From: an uncultured Gammaproteobacteria bacterium
GTDB lineage: Bacteria > Pseudomonadota > Gammaproteobacteria > Arenicellales > Poriferihabitantaceae
NCBI GenBank assembly: GCA_937992195.1
Contig: CALKKV010000039.1
Coordinates: 1-35,706, forward strand
DNA: 35,706 nt
Reading direction: 5' to 3'
How positions within the stretch are numbered: position 1 is the stretch's first letter; every line of letters starts with the position of its first letter. The notes under the pieces were generated by a model. The model did no database searches and was not told where the DNA came from. It saw only the letters and a program-made list of their open reading frames with translations. A program made the translations under genes and the position numbers. This document shows, in pieces, positions 1 to 8,946 of the stretch.

Positions 1-825
1 TGCAGGTCAGTATGGCGCATGCGCCCAGACCGAGCCTGGCACTAAGTCCGAACTTATGCTGGCGGATCTCGAAAGACTGGGTTAACAACTCGTCGTTTAT
101 ATAGAGTTTGTCGCAGCACTGCGTGCTGGATTTGCAAAGCGGCTAGCCCATTGACTGGCCGCAAATGAAATTGCTAACACACCGGACCGACTAGCCAACT
201 GGCTGTATGACCAATTCAATCTCAAGTATCTCGCCGATCGCATTCTGAATGAGCGATCAGCGATGGATCACTACCCGCAGAATGCACCAATTCAAACGGG
301 ACCGCAGGGCCCTTTGATTTCATGTGTTGCTCCGGTATACGGAACCAAGCTCAAATACGTTCGTGTGTTTGTTCAATCTGTTCAGGCGAAAACATTGTTA
401 CTCTCCTGTAACTACGTCAATCACCTGGTTGCGGTCAGACAGTCCTTGATGAATAAACTGGAAGGCGCCTGGACTGATCGCGTGAACGGAACGCAAGATT
501 GGGATTTTCTTTATCGGATCACCCCCTTGCAAAACGTATTCATCATATTCCTATTGTCCTCTACCACTGGCGCGCACGGGAAGGCTCGGTCGCTACTGGT
601 GCGAAGCCATGGGCACAAAAAGCATCTCTCGAGCTGCAGAAAGAGGAATTGCAAAGACGCTGCCCTGCTGTGCATTGGGCAACAGTCGAAGACAACGGGC
701 CCCCTGTTATTCAGTCCAATCAAGGTATGGTCCCAATCTTTTACTGCTTCGTGTTGCTAGTGATGCGGCGAAAGAAAGTAGTGAGCATACGAATTCGGAT
801 AATCCTACTTACGACGGAAAGGTAA
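1..825 (+). pseudogene. Broken family 2 glycosyltransferase (GT2) remnant
   Basis: Translated pieces resemble a GT2 (rhamnosyltransferase-like) protein. The piece after 263 reads PLISCVAPVYGTK followed by FVQSVQAKT, matching the usual start of the GT-A fold. It then jumps to LLLSCNYVNHLVAVR and QDWDFLYRITPL, which normally lie more than 100 residues further on. The reading then moves to another frame near 530 (RIHHIPIVLYHWRAREGS). In-frame stops lie at 83-85 (TAA) and 152-154 (TGA), in line with the same reading frame upstream of 263. The missing middle would hold the nucleotide-sugar and metal-binding aspartates, so no active enzyme is possible. The left part is cut by the window edge. I am confident it is a GT2 relic; the exact ends are uncertain. 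Confidence 0.7.
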
Positions 826-1400
826 CGGTGCACGAGATCTGCGCAAAGAGCTTTGAATTTACCTCAGTCGCCCAGCAACTCGATCAAGTAATTAAAAAAT
901 GCGTTAGAGAACAGTGTGATCCATATAGAAGTTGTTGAACAAAGCAGACCAGATATCAAAGGAGGACTGGATTCACTCGTCGGTTTTTCTATCATGGAAG
1001 GCGTTGGTTGTGTTTGGCCTTTCTTCGATCAGTGGCGTGATTGTTACACAGTTGGCGAACATGGTTTTGCTGTCAAAAACCGGCAGGCGGGTTTCTTCTC
1101 TAACTGGACCAGCAACGTCCTCACCGGACCACTTCACCGGCTCACTTTCCGTCTATGTGCCTGGAAAAAAACAGGCGGGTTCCTAGCCAGCGCAGTTGAA
1201 ACCATTGATCAGTCACAGCCATCGGACGCCTTGGGCGCATTATTTGGGTTAAATGCACTCTCCAACGAGTTGCGCAATGTGTCGGTTCACAATGCAACCG
1301 TAGACTGGCAGCCCCCAAGCATTGACCTCGGCGAGAATAACTTACCGTTTGATCCTTATGTATGACATCTTCTACATATCGATTCCCTACCTAAATTTCT
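826..1400 (+). other. Degenerate stretch with short coding-like pieces, no intact gene
   Basis: Overlapping open frames run through this stretch (one at 916-1365, 149 codons; another at 932-1186). Neither has a convincing ribosome binding site, and I recognise no family in either. It directly follows the glycosyltransferase relic and is probably more of the same decayed polysaccharide-type locus, but that link is inference. The longest frame could be a genuine hypothetical gene; I think this unlikely because similar-looking protein text seems to move between frames. Confidence 0.35.
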
Positions 1401-1536
1401 GCAATAGTGGTTAGCTGGGGAAAAACGCTTCCGATTCAAACCTCTTAGTCAAGTATTTGGCACTGGAGTTAAAAGCCCTGAGTAAATTTTTAAGAATAGC
1501 TTTGTGGGTTTGGCATCACATCACTGACAGGAAGGT

Positions 1537-4500
1537 ATGTCGTCAGATTTTTTTCACCGCTGTGACAGAATGAGTATACTGTTCGGAGATTCAGTCCAAC
1601 TAGCGGAAAGTCAGATGGAAAATAGTCTGTTTAGATTTATCTGGAAGCATTCTAAAAAAGATCAGCTTTTACTGCTGGCAGTCACCCTGCTGACTTTTCC
1701 AGTTTTATATATCTCACTGGAACTTCCGAAACGTATCATTAATGATGCAATTGGTGGGACAGGTGAATCAGTTTCATTGCTCGGCATCTCTCTGACGCAA
1801 GTGCAGTTTTTAATGGTACTTTGTATCGGTTTCCTGATCGCCGTTCTGGCAAATGGCTGGCTTAAGATGCAGCTAAATACTATGAAAGGTATTGTTGCAG
1901 AACGACTATTGAGACGTTTTCGGTTCCAGCTAATCACTCGCATTCTACGTTTCCCACGCTCGTATTTTCGTACTACCAGTCAGGGAGAACTGGTTTCAAT
2001 GGTGACATCAGAAGCTGAACCATTGGGCGGTTTAATGGGAGACATGATCGCCCAACCCGTTTTCCAAGCGGGACAAATGCTCACTATCCTAGCTTTTCTA
2101 TTTACCCAAAGTATTTGGTTTGGATTGGCGTCAATCGCTCTCATACCGCTGCAGGCCTGGATCATTCCGAAACTGCAAAGACAGGTCAACCTTCTAAATA
2201 GAGATCGAATTAAAGAAGTGCGCCAACTGTCTTCAGATATTGGTGAAACGGCAGCAGGCGTCAGTGATATTCGAACCAATGGTGGCTTGCGGTACAGAAT
2301 GGCATTGTTCTCCAATAGACTCGGCACGCTTTTCGATATCCGTTTCGAAATCTATCAAAAGAAGTTTTTTATGAAGTTCCTTAACAACTTCATCAACCAA
2401 CTAACCCCATTTTTCTTCTACGCAATCGGAGGCTATCTGGCCATCATTGGCGAGATAACAGTAGGCGCTTTGGTTGCAGCTCTGGCTGCATATAAAGACC
2501 TGTCTTCCCCATGGAAAGAATTACTTGGCTATTACAATCTAACGCAAGATATGGCCTTGCGCTGGCAGACCGTAACTGAACGTTTTACATCACAGACTCT
2601 GGTAGATGACTCACTCTACGAGGGCACGCCCGAGTCCATTCCAAACCTGAAGGGTGATATCGTGCTTAACGACATTACGGTCCGCGATGATTCCGGAAAC
2701 ACAATTTTGGAAGATATCAACATGACCATTCCACACGGTACGACCGTGGCAATTGAAACGAGCAGCGAAGAAGTCGCATCAACACTTGGGGACGTGTTCA
2801 CACGAGAAGTTATACCCTATCGGGGTTCGATAAGTTTTGCAGATCAACCGTTAAGCACCATGCATCAAGTTGTCGTTTCCAGTCAAATTGGGTATGCCCA
2901 CTCTCGGCCAGCATTCTTCCAGGGAACACTGGGCGACAATTTGCTTATGCCATTTCAGCGTGAACCCGCGTCGAATGCCGTTCTAGATAATGAAATGCTT
3001 CTACGGCAAAAAGAAAGTCTCCGATCGGGTAACAGCGCTGACCCAATCAACGTTAACTGGGTCGCGCCGCGAATGGCTGAGCTCAACTCTGAGGAAGAGA
3101 TTCGTGAATGGTGGTTCCAGCTCATCGAGGCAATGGGTACAGACGACTTATTGGTGCGCCGCGCCTTACGTATTTGCCTGCAACCTGGAAAACAAGCAGA
3201 GCTGGAAAAAGCAATTGTTCACTTGCGACCGGAAATCGCTGATCGACTAAAAAAAGCCGGCGTAGACAACTTAATCGCCAGATTTGATCCCGAAAAATTC
3301 AACCCTGTCTCTCCGCTGGGCAGCAACTTGCTCTATGCACTCCCCAGCAAGATGCTAACTCAGCGAGCGCTTGCGAAAGAACCAAACTTTGTGCGAATGT
3401 TAAAGAGCGTTGGAATTGAAAGTGAAATTGCTCGCATGTCTACAAGTTTAATTGAGGGACTTACCGCGACGTTTGGCGCCGACGGAACGGATCATCCATT
3501 GTTTCGACGCCTTAACATGGAAGATGATATTTATCACCACTTGGGGGCCATAATAAAGAGACGACGCCTGGTTGGAGATGCTGGTTTAACGGATGAAGAA
3601 TACGCATTAATGTTAACTGTGCCGTTCGCATTTTCAGCAGAACAATTTGGGCCTGTCTTTAACGAAGAGTTCAAACAAAGAGTTGTGCAAATTCGCAAGC
3701 AAAACGGAACAAAAATGGTGGAAGAAATGGGCGGACTCTTCCAGACTATTGATCCCCAACGTTATCTGCCGGTAATGACGGTTCTTGGCAATGCTATTTT
3801 TGGAAGAATACTTAGTGTAGCTGGCGCGCGCGAGAAAATAATAGAAGATACCGTTGTCGAAGCACTTAACGATCACGGCCTGCGACGGCTGGCAGCCCAA
3901 TGTATTTTTGACTTCGAAATTTCTCAAGGAGGAGAAAATATGGCAACAATGTTTAAGGAGAGAGCCGCGTTTAATCGCGCTGGCATTAAAAAGCCAGATA
4001 TCTTCATTTTAAATAATGCCTTAGCCAGTCACGACAAGAACGCGCTCTCGCGCACCCATGCACGTATAGATCAGTTAATGCCGAATGCAACGAAAATATT
4101 TGTAGAAAAGCAGTTTGATACGCCGGAAAATTATGACATGCATATAAAGATCGTCGACGGTCGAATGGAAGGAGTTGCCTCTACCACGGCACCTCAGGAT
4201 CAAGATATGCGGCAAGATCTAAACAGAAAACTGAAAATGGTAGCGCAAGCGGAACTATTCGAAAACCTGGATAGGAAACAACAACGTTTGCTTGCATTTA
4301 GTAGCCAGTGGTATGAAGCAAAAGCAGGCCAGATCATCTTTGCCGCAAATGAAGAAGCAGATGCAGCTTACCTCTGCACCAAGGGTCTGTCCGGACTTTA
4401 CTGGCCATTACCCGACGAAGAAAATCGACTAGTCATGGAGATTACTCCCGGACGGCTGATCGGAGATTTAGCTGTAATGATCAACGAACCGCGCCAACTC

Positions 4501-4707
4501 GATTTAATTGCTATTGAAGATAGTCAATTCCTCCGTATTGGCATAGAGGAGTTACTGGCAGTGGTTGAAAATGATGCGAAGGTCGCATCCAGCTTATTGC
4601 GATCTGTGTCCGTACATTTAAATAATGTTTCTAACAACCTGCGCGCTACAAGAACCTATGCAGCAGATCGAGGTGTCGACTTCTCCGATTTTGAGCCTGA
4701 TGAATAA
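1537..4707 (+). CDS. ABC exporter-like protein with degenerate ATPase domain, fused to a cyclic-nucleotide-binding domain
   Basis: The 1056-aa protein has an ABC exporter membrane domain (about residues 28-345), a split nucleotide-binding domain (368-475 and 790-880), a roughly 300-aa mostly helical insertion, and a C-terminal cNMP-binding fold (905-1030). Every ATPase motif is altered. The Walker A position reads ETSSEEVAST (407-416). The Q-loop Gln is absent around GYAHSRPAFF. The signature position reads ISQGGE (795-800). Walker B ends ILNNALASHD (824-833) with Asn where the catalytic Glu should be, and the H-loop His is missing near 855-860. The frame is nevertheless intact. The split architecture fits a family I recall from proteobacteria. 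AGGAAGG sits almost against the ATG at 1537; ATG 1615 (MENSLFRFIWKHS) is a credible alternative start. Substrate unknown; it may be a cAMP- or cGMP-sensing membrane regulator (inference). Confidence 0.8.
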   Translation: MSSDFFHRCDRMSILFGDSVQLAESQMENSLFRFIWKHSKKDQLLLLAVTLLTFPVLYISLELPKRIINDAIGGTGESVSLLGISLTQVQFLMVLCIGFLIAVLANGWLKMQLNTMKGIVAERLLRRFRFQLITRILRFPRSYFRTTSQGELVSMVTSEAEPLGGLMGDMIAQPVFQAGQMLTILAFLFTQSIWFGLASIALIPLQAWIIPKLQRQVNLLNRDRIKEVRQLSSDIGETAAGVSDIRTNGGLRYRMALFSNRLGTLFDIRFEIYQKKFFMKFLNNFINQLTPFFFYAIGGYLAIIGEITVGALVAALAAYKDLSSPWKELLGYYNLTQDMALRWQTVTERFTSQTLVDDSLYEGTPESIPNLKGDIVLNDITVRDDSGNTILEDINMTIPHGTTVAIETSSEEVASTLGDVFTREVIPYRGSISFADQPLSTMHQVVVSSQIGYAHSRPAFFQGTLGDNLLMPFQREPASNAVLDNEMLLRQKESLRSGNSADPINVNWVAPRMAELNSEEEIREWWFQLIEAMGTDDLLVRRALRICLQPGKQAELEKAIVHLRPEIADRLKKAGVDNLIARFDPEKFNPVSPLGSNLLYALPSKMLTQRALAKEPNFVRMLKSVGIESEIARMSTSLIEGLTATFGADGTDHPLFRRLNMEDDIYHHLGAIIKRRRLVGDAGLTDEEYALMLTVPFAFSAEQFGPVFNEEFKQRVVQIRKQNGTKMVEEMGGLFQTIDPQRYLPVMTVLGNAIFGRILSVAGAREKIIEDTVVEALNDHGLRRLAAQCIFDFEISQGGENMATMFKERAAFNRAGIKKPDIFILNNALASHDKNALSRTHARIDQLMPNATKIFVEKQFDTPENYDMHIKIVDGRMEGVASTTAPQDQDMRQDLNRKLKMVAQAELFENLDRKQQRLLAFSSQWYEAKAGQIIFAANEEADAAYLCTKGLSGLYWPLPDEENRLVMEITPGRLIGDLAVMINEPRQLDLIAIEDSQFLRIGIEELLAVVENDAKVASSLLRSVSVHLNNVSNNLRATRTYAADRGVDFSDFEPDE

Positions 4708-4906
4708 GTTATATTTTAATTTCGAAAAGCTTTTGCTTAGTTTGGTTGTATCTGGAAATAGTGATCTGCTTTTATTTGTAAACTAATTACCTTACATAAG
4801 CCAAACGTAATCATATCGGACACATTATTGCCATCAAGCAACCCGGTAGTTTCTGTATCAATTAAAACTTGGTTGTTTTGGAAAATGACCAAACTGCCAA
4901 AGGGTT

Positions 4907-5593
4907 TCATTGAACGTGGGTTATCAGCTCCACTCGGTCAATTTCCGTTCCATTCCAGTGGTAACGAAAGTGCCTATACTGCGAAGTCGCGCCCATAATC
5001 GGCGGGCGTAACGCAGCAATACACTCCCCTCCTTCGCGTCGTACTGAGCGATAAACCAAACCATATTCATCCGCCAGGCGTAGATCTTTCGCCATCTTTT
5101 GCGATGCAGAATAGTTGACCGGATCATGCACACGCTCATCCTCACGCAAGTCGACCAAATCACTGACATCGCCCTGTATCTTCGAGGTGTATACCCGCAT
5201 GTCTCGCGTCATCTCGTCTTCGGCAGTATCCGCCATTTGCCTTGCCTGCCAAAATTTGGATTCCGCAGTGGCAGTTTCCAAATCAAAGCCTGCGTAGTAA
5301 ACGCCAAAGGACCCATCTGTAAAACGCGAAGACGTGCCTAAGTGTGTAAAAGAAGCCATAATGGTAGACATACCGTTGCCGACCAATCTATCTTTTGCGG
5401 GAACACGACTAATCTCTCCGATCTCATCGCGTATCCGATCATTGGTGAGCGCTTCCAGTTCATACAACGATTCCAATTCGCTTGGATCAACGCATTCTTC
5501 AAAAATCTTTATGGTTGGATAAGAACTGGGAATGATTCGATACGTCTTGTCGTAGAGTCTTACTCTATCCAAAATTCCCGCCCCGGCTGACAT
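4907..5593 (-). CDS. RES-domain toxin of a RES/Xre toxin-antitoxin pair
   Basis: The 228-aa protein carries a RES domain. Its core reads SSRFTDGSFGVYYAG (88-102), then LETATAES (105-112), and later YRSVRREGGECIAALRP (181-197). The Arg, Glu and Ser that name the family are best placed at R90, E106 or E111, and S183. Characterised RES toxins are NAD+-consuming enzymes (NAD+ phosphorylase or glycohydrolase type) that deplete cellular NAD+; that activity is assumed here from the family. The start codon lies inside the antitoxin gene, a 29-bp overlap, so translation is probably coupled. No frameshift or missing core residue was seen, so it is likely functional. Confidence 0.87.
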   Translation of the reverse strand: MSAGAGILDRVRLYDKTYRIIPSSYPTIKIFEECVDPSELESLYELEALTNDRIRDEIGEISRVPAKDRLVGNGMSTIMASFTHLGTSSRFTDGSFGVYYAGFDLETATAESKFWQARQMADTAEDEMTRDMRVYTSKIQGDVSDLVDLREDERVHDPVNYSASQKMAKDLRLADEYGLVYRSVRREGGECIAALRPPIMGATSQYRHFRYHWNGTEIDRVELITHVQ

Positions 5594-5978
5594 CCAGATA
5601 TTCCCTTACCCGATACAAAGACTTCATCGACCCTTGCAGCATGACATCCAACGCCGAAGCACCATCAAACTCCCGATTCGCGCTGGTCATATAGGAATCC
5701 CAGCGATCTTTTGGATAAAGAATTTCAACCGCCTTGCGAATTCCGGCAATCAGACTTAAGCGCTCCAACGCATCAACATCAAGTTTCACCGGCTGATCAT
5801 TGCTTACCTTCTTTCTATAGCTATGAAGGGTTGATCTGGAAGACAGGCCCAATAGCTTCAGCTGTTGGTCCTGGGTTAATTGCCAACGCTCGGCCAGAGA
5901 GAAAAACAGCTTTAAGCCAACCTTACCGAGGTTACTTCTCTTTTCCGGGTCCAGAGAGGATAACGGTTGTATATGCAT
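5565..5978 (-). CDS. Xre/MbcA/ParS-type antitoxin of the RES pair
   Basis: The 137-aa protein has a helix-turn-helix-like region (about 30-60, with QDQQLKLLGLSSRSTLHSY) and the C-terminal toxin-binding domain formerly called DUF2384. The latter is recognisable from NREFDGASALDVMLQG followed by VREYLDVSRGG. It should bind and inhibit the RES protein and repress its own operon. I chose the ATG at 5978 because GGAG lies about 12 nt upstream; the open frame extends to a TTG at 6014, which would add 12 atypical residues. It lies upstream of the toxin in the usual order. A perfect inverted repeat 44-71 nt before the start is the likely operator. Confidence 0.87.
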   Translation of the reverse strand: MHIQPLSSLDPEKRSNLGKVGLKLFFSLAERWQLTQDQQLKLLGLSSRSTLHSYRKKVSNDQPVKLDVDALERLSLIAGIRKAVEILYPKDRWDSYMTSANREFDGASALDVMLQGSMKSLYRVREYLDVSRGGNFG

Positions 5979-6021
5979 TCTAAAGCAACTCCACAATTGA
6001 TCTAATATGCACAAATCTTAA

Positions 6022-6049
6022 CAAATATGTACGTATATGTACATATTTG
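6022..6049 (-). promoter_or_regulatory. Perfect inverted repeat, candidate antitoxin operator
   Basis: The arms CAAATATGTAC and GTACATATTTG are exact reverse complements of 11 bp each, separated by 6 bp. The site lies 44-71 nt upstream of the antitoxin ATG, over the expected promoter. Inside it ATGTAC also occurs as a direct repeat. Autorepression through such a site is usual for toxin-antitoxin operons, so assignment to the Xre protein is reasonable but not shown. Confidence 0.65.
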
Positions 6050-6144
6050 ATAAGATGTTGAATGATCTCATGTTTATCTAACACTCTGGACATCAATACA
6101 CTAACCCAGATATCAAGCCAAACCTTGTTGTCTCGCGTTGAATC

Positions 6145-6414
6145 CTATGAAGTGACCAACGTATCTTTTCTTTGCTTTTGTATCAAGATTCGCGCAAGGC
6201 CTATCAGGCTGATCAATATCCAGGAGACTTGAATCAAGGTAGACGCAAGGTTGAACTTATAAGACAAACTAAATAAAACCAGACTGGCAGCCAGCAGGTT
6301 AAGAATCGAATAAGTGATACTTTCGCCGCGGATCTTGCCGGCCTGCAGGAGGAAGTAAGAGCCAATGTAGAGAACGGTTCCGCTAAGGCCAACAATTTGA
6401 TGCCAATCGGTCAT
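6145..6414 (-). CDS. Small integral membrane protein (CBU_0592-like)
   Basis: An 89-aa protein with about three hydrophobic helices. It begins MTDWHQIVGLSGTVLYIGSY and ends in a short basic tail. The opening resembles the CBU_0592-type domain found in small proteobacterial membrane proteins of unknown function. GGAGG lies 9 nt upstream of the ATG at 6414 but only 3 nt upstream of the ATG at 6420, so I prefer 6414. A CRP-like palindrome lies about 75-90 nt upstream. No biochemical role is known to me. Confidence 0.7.
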   Translation of the reverse strand: MTDWHQIVGLSGTVLYIGSYFLLQAGKIRGESITYSILNLLAASLVLFSLSYKFNLASTLIQVSWILISLIGLARILIQKQRKDTLVTS

Positions 6415-6489
6415 TATCATGTACCTCCGTTATTTTTTTAGGTGAATTTGGTAGTACGGAGAGTTTAGTAAAACGCCGACCCGAAACGC

Positions 6490-6505
6490 AGTGATCGAAA
6501 TCACA
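6490..6505 (-). promoter_or_regulatory. CRP-like binding site
   Basis: AGTGATCGAAATCACA matches the CRP consensus TGTGA-N6-TCACA at 9 of 10 positions. On the minus strand a possible -10 (TACTAA, 6470-6465) would place the site centre about 40 bp before the transcription start of the small membrane protein gene. Only a candidate; no -35 is needed if CRP activates. Confidence 0.4.
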
Positions 6506-6701
6506 TGGTGAATCGGTCACAGCAACCTAGACATAAATGCTCTGCCGTGATCGCTAAAATAATTACCAACGTGATATGTTATTGGGAGGACGTATTTTCA
6601 GCTATCGAGCAGATTCGATTGTTGTTTTTATAGACCTCCAGGTAAAGCAAGTAAGAGCTAAGAAGAAATGTCTAAGAAAACAAACTCGTTTTTCATCAAA
6701 T

Positions 6702-6732
6702 AAAAAAAGGCCGTCCTAAGGACGACCTTTTT
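6702..6732 (-). terminator. Rho-independent terminator of the spondin-domain gene
   Basis: AAGGCCGTCC and GGACGACCTT form a 10-bp stem with one mismatch (a G-U pair in the transcript is possible), followed on the minus strand by seven T. It lies 150 nt beyond the stop of the spondin-domain gene. A shorter T run on the plus strand may make it bidirectional. The remainder of 6421-6883 shows no gene. Confidence 0.8.
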
Positions 6733-6883
6733 ACTAGTTCACAAAATTGTAGCTAGCGGCTACAAATCACTCGCAATATTTCTAGATCAATCTATAACAG
6801 GCTCACTATAGCTCTAATAGCTGGTCATCACCCCAAACCAAAAAACTGATTTGACCTGAGGCAATATACTTCGCCTTACTAAC

Positions 6884-7582
6884 TTAGTTAATGCGAGTGA
6901 TCGTGACGAACGCAACAGGGTTACGCCAATCGTAAGTCGCTGGGGATAAATCAGCGGTACCATGAATACCTGCGCTGATATGAACGGCATCTATTCTGTC
7001 GTTACGAAGTGGGTTTGTGCCTTCGCCATCAGGAGTGCCATCACATTGTGGGCCAGGGATATTTGCGCAGAACTCATCGTTCAGCTCAGTGCCCGCATCA
7101 TAACCAAGAGCACGCACAGTGATACTTCTTCCTCTTCTCGATGGTAATTCCACCGCATTGAGCGCCATAAACGAATCATTGGTTGGTAACAACATTGCTG
7201 CCATGCTGAGGTAGTTGGCGCCGCGATGCGCTCTGATATCAAAAGTAGCGGATTGACCTGCATTGGTGAAAGGGCCATCAGCAGGAGTTCCTGCAGCGGT
7301 TGCAATTTCAACAACCGTTCTTCTTTCGGCATCATATGCCGCTTCCAGTGCTGCAGGGCTACCGCCTTCAGCAAGATCTTCCAACTCAACGCGAGCAGGC
7401 TGACCGATTTCAAATAACGCACTCGCGGTATCGCGATGGGTCACAGCAAAAATCGGCGTAAAAGCAAAATTATTGGTAGCATTGGTGACGGTTACTTCGT
7501 AACGGGCAAGCCCCTGTGCAGATGCATTGTGCGCAGCAACAATACCAAGCAGCATCAAAGAAAACAACTTAATAGACTTCAT
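6884..7582 (-). CDS. Exported spondin-domain protein
   Basis: The 232-aa protein starts with a signal peptide (MKSIKLFSLMLLGIVAAHNASAQ, cleavage likely after ASA). A bacterial spondin N-type domain follows: YEVTVTNATN, FAFTPIFAVTH near the start, FDIRAHRGANYLSMAAML in the middle, and a C-terminal strand with DWRNPVAFVTITRI. Such domains occur in secreted bacterial proteins of unknown role, often with metal-binding acidic loops. I chose the ATG at 7582 because GGGAGA lies about 10 nt upstream and it gives a normal signal peptide; the ATG at 7600 adds six residues. It ends at a strong terminator and appears to be a single-gene unit. Confidence 0.8.
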   Translation of the reverse strand: MKSIKLFSLMLLGIVAAHNASAQGLARYEVTVTNATNNFAFTPIFAVTHRDTASALFEIGQPARVELEDLAEGGSPAALEAAYDAERRTVVEIATAAGTPADGPFTNAGQSATFDIRAHRGANYLSMAAMLLPTNDSFMALNAVELPSRRGRSITVRALGYDAGTELNDEFCANIPGPQCDGTPDGEGTNPLRNDRIDAVHISAGIHGTADLSPATYDWRNPVAFVTITRIN

Positions 7583-8946
7583 GATTAATTTTTCTCCCAT
7601 TGAGGTTTAGTGATAAAATTTAATGGCAGCCAAAATCTGAACGCTCTGGCTTCATTAGATTTTTTCGACAAAGAAAAGCGGATAAATTTCTCCCCGTTTA
7701 CTCATTAATCTATCCCGATTTCATCACGGATTTGTGTCGCATTATTCACGCGCTGCTATGCTACCGTGTTGGATCAGGAACGCTACTTTTGAGAGCATTG
7801 AAGTTGAATGACTTAAGTCCTTGTTAGCAACGACTTCGGTTTCCGACTACTCGAACCTCAATTCAATACCACAGCATCTCTTACACGAAGCAAAAATCGG
7901 TAAGCTTTAGACAGAGGCTTTCCTAGTACTGCCTCTGATGATTGTTTTCATCGCGAGAACCGACATCGATAAATCAGAACGATCAGCGAAAACTAGTGAA
8001 ACGTTAATAACCGTATTGATAAGGATTAATTTGGATACCATGCAATACACTTCGATGAAAAACGTCACTGCTCCGAATACAGACGGTACTTCCTAAATTG
8101 ACCATGTCGTCGTATCACCATATGGTATTTCCGTTAGCGAAGTTAAAAAACAGGATTGAACACAGGAATTTCCTCGTAAATCGCACTCGTTTCTAACTCC
8201 ACTACATCAGAATTATCGGCTTCTAAAATGTTGTCCGATGTACTAGTTATTAAAGAGACTAACTTCCATCCGATGTTCTGCTTTAGTGGAGAATCAAAAA
8301 TCAAACGACTAGCAATGTATTAGAGTCCGATCAAATGATTCACTATATTCAAACAATTACAAATATCGCTCCGAAGGAAGAATAAACATCAAAGCAATTC
8401 ATAAAATTGATAAAATTTGATTACAGCCGTCCAATAAAACAAGGACAAAAAGCACGTTGACAAACTGAGATCGAAACACTTGGGGATTGATGAGAAAATT
8501 AACCGAGATTGACTAGGTCGCGACGTTATTTATGTAAGAGTTAGACGCTGGAAATCAGAACTCGAAAGGAGTATTTATTACGACTAGTAAATACAAAGAA
8601 ACTACAATCGAATGCACGGAAGCGGTCTCGCAAAAATCAACCTTATTCGCAGCAAAGCAATCTGGATGGAAAAATTTATGAATAGAACACAACCTGACGG
8701 TCTGTTATTGATAAACGGGAAACTGTCAGATCAAGTCTGAACTTCTTCAACTTAGCAGATCAAGCTTTGAACCAGACCATTGGGTGCCTCTCTTTTCGCA
8801 GAGCAACATCGCAAAACAACATCTCGAATCAATTCTCCCTGTTTTCTTCAATTAGCAGATACTCCGCATATTACTTAGCCTTAAGTTGTATTCAAAATTT
8901 ATCTTTGGCACACTGAAACCACCACTAAAAATGAGGATAAAGAATA
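7583..8946. other. Long stretch without a recognisable gene
   Basis: About 1.36 kb, A+T-rich and dense in stop codons in all frames, with no open frame that I could relate to a protein family. No tRNA, clear terminator, IS end or CRISPR repeat was found. A near-repeat (CAGATCAAG then TGAAC) occurs around 8727-8773. The final 100 bases carry the leader of the metY-type gene, with GAGG 10-13 nt before its ATG. It may be decayed coding DNA, but nothing specific supports that. Confidence 0.5.

Noticed and set aside
499..825. Separate gene of 108 codons
   Set aside because: It is the frameshifted continuation of the GT2 relic and not an independent gene.
7912..7937. Inverted repeat CAGAGGC / GCCTCTG
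   Set aside because: The stem is 7 bp with a 12-nt loop, no T tract and no gene beside it, so it is not a credible terminator.
8700..8946. Possible SAM riboswitch before metY
   Set aside because: I looked for the conserved cores and an attenuator hairpin and saw neither; only a Shine-Dalgarno-like GAGG is clear.
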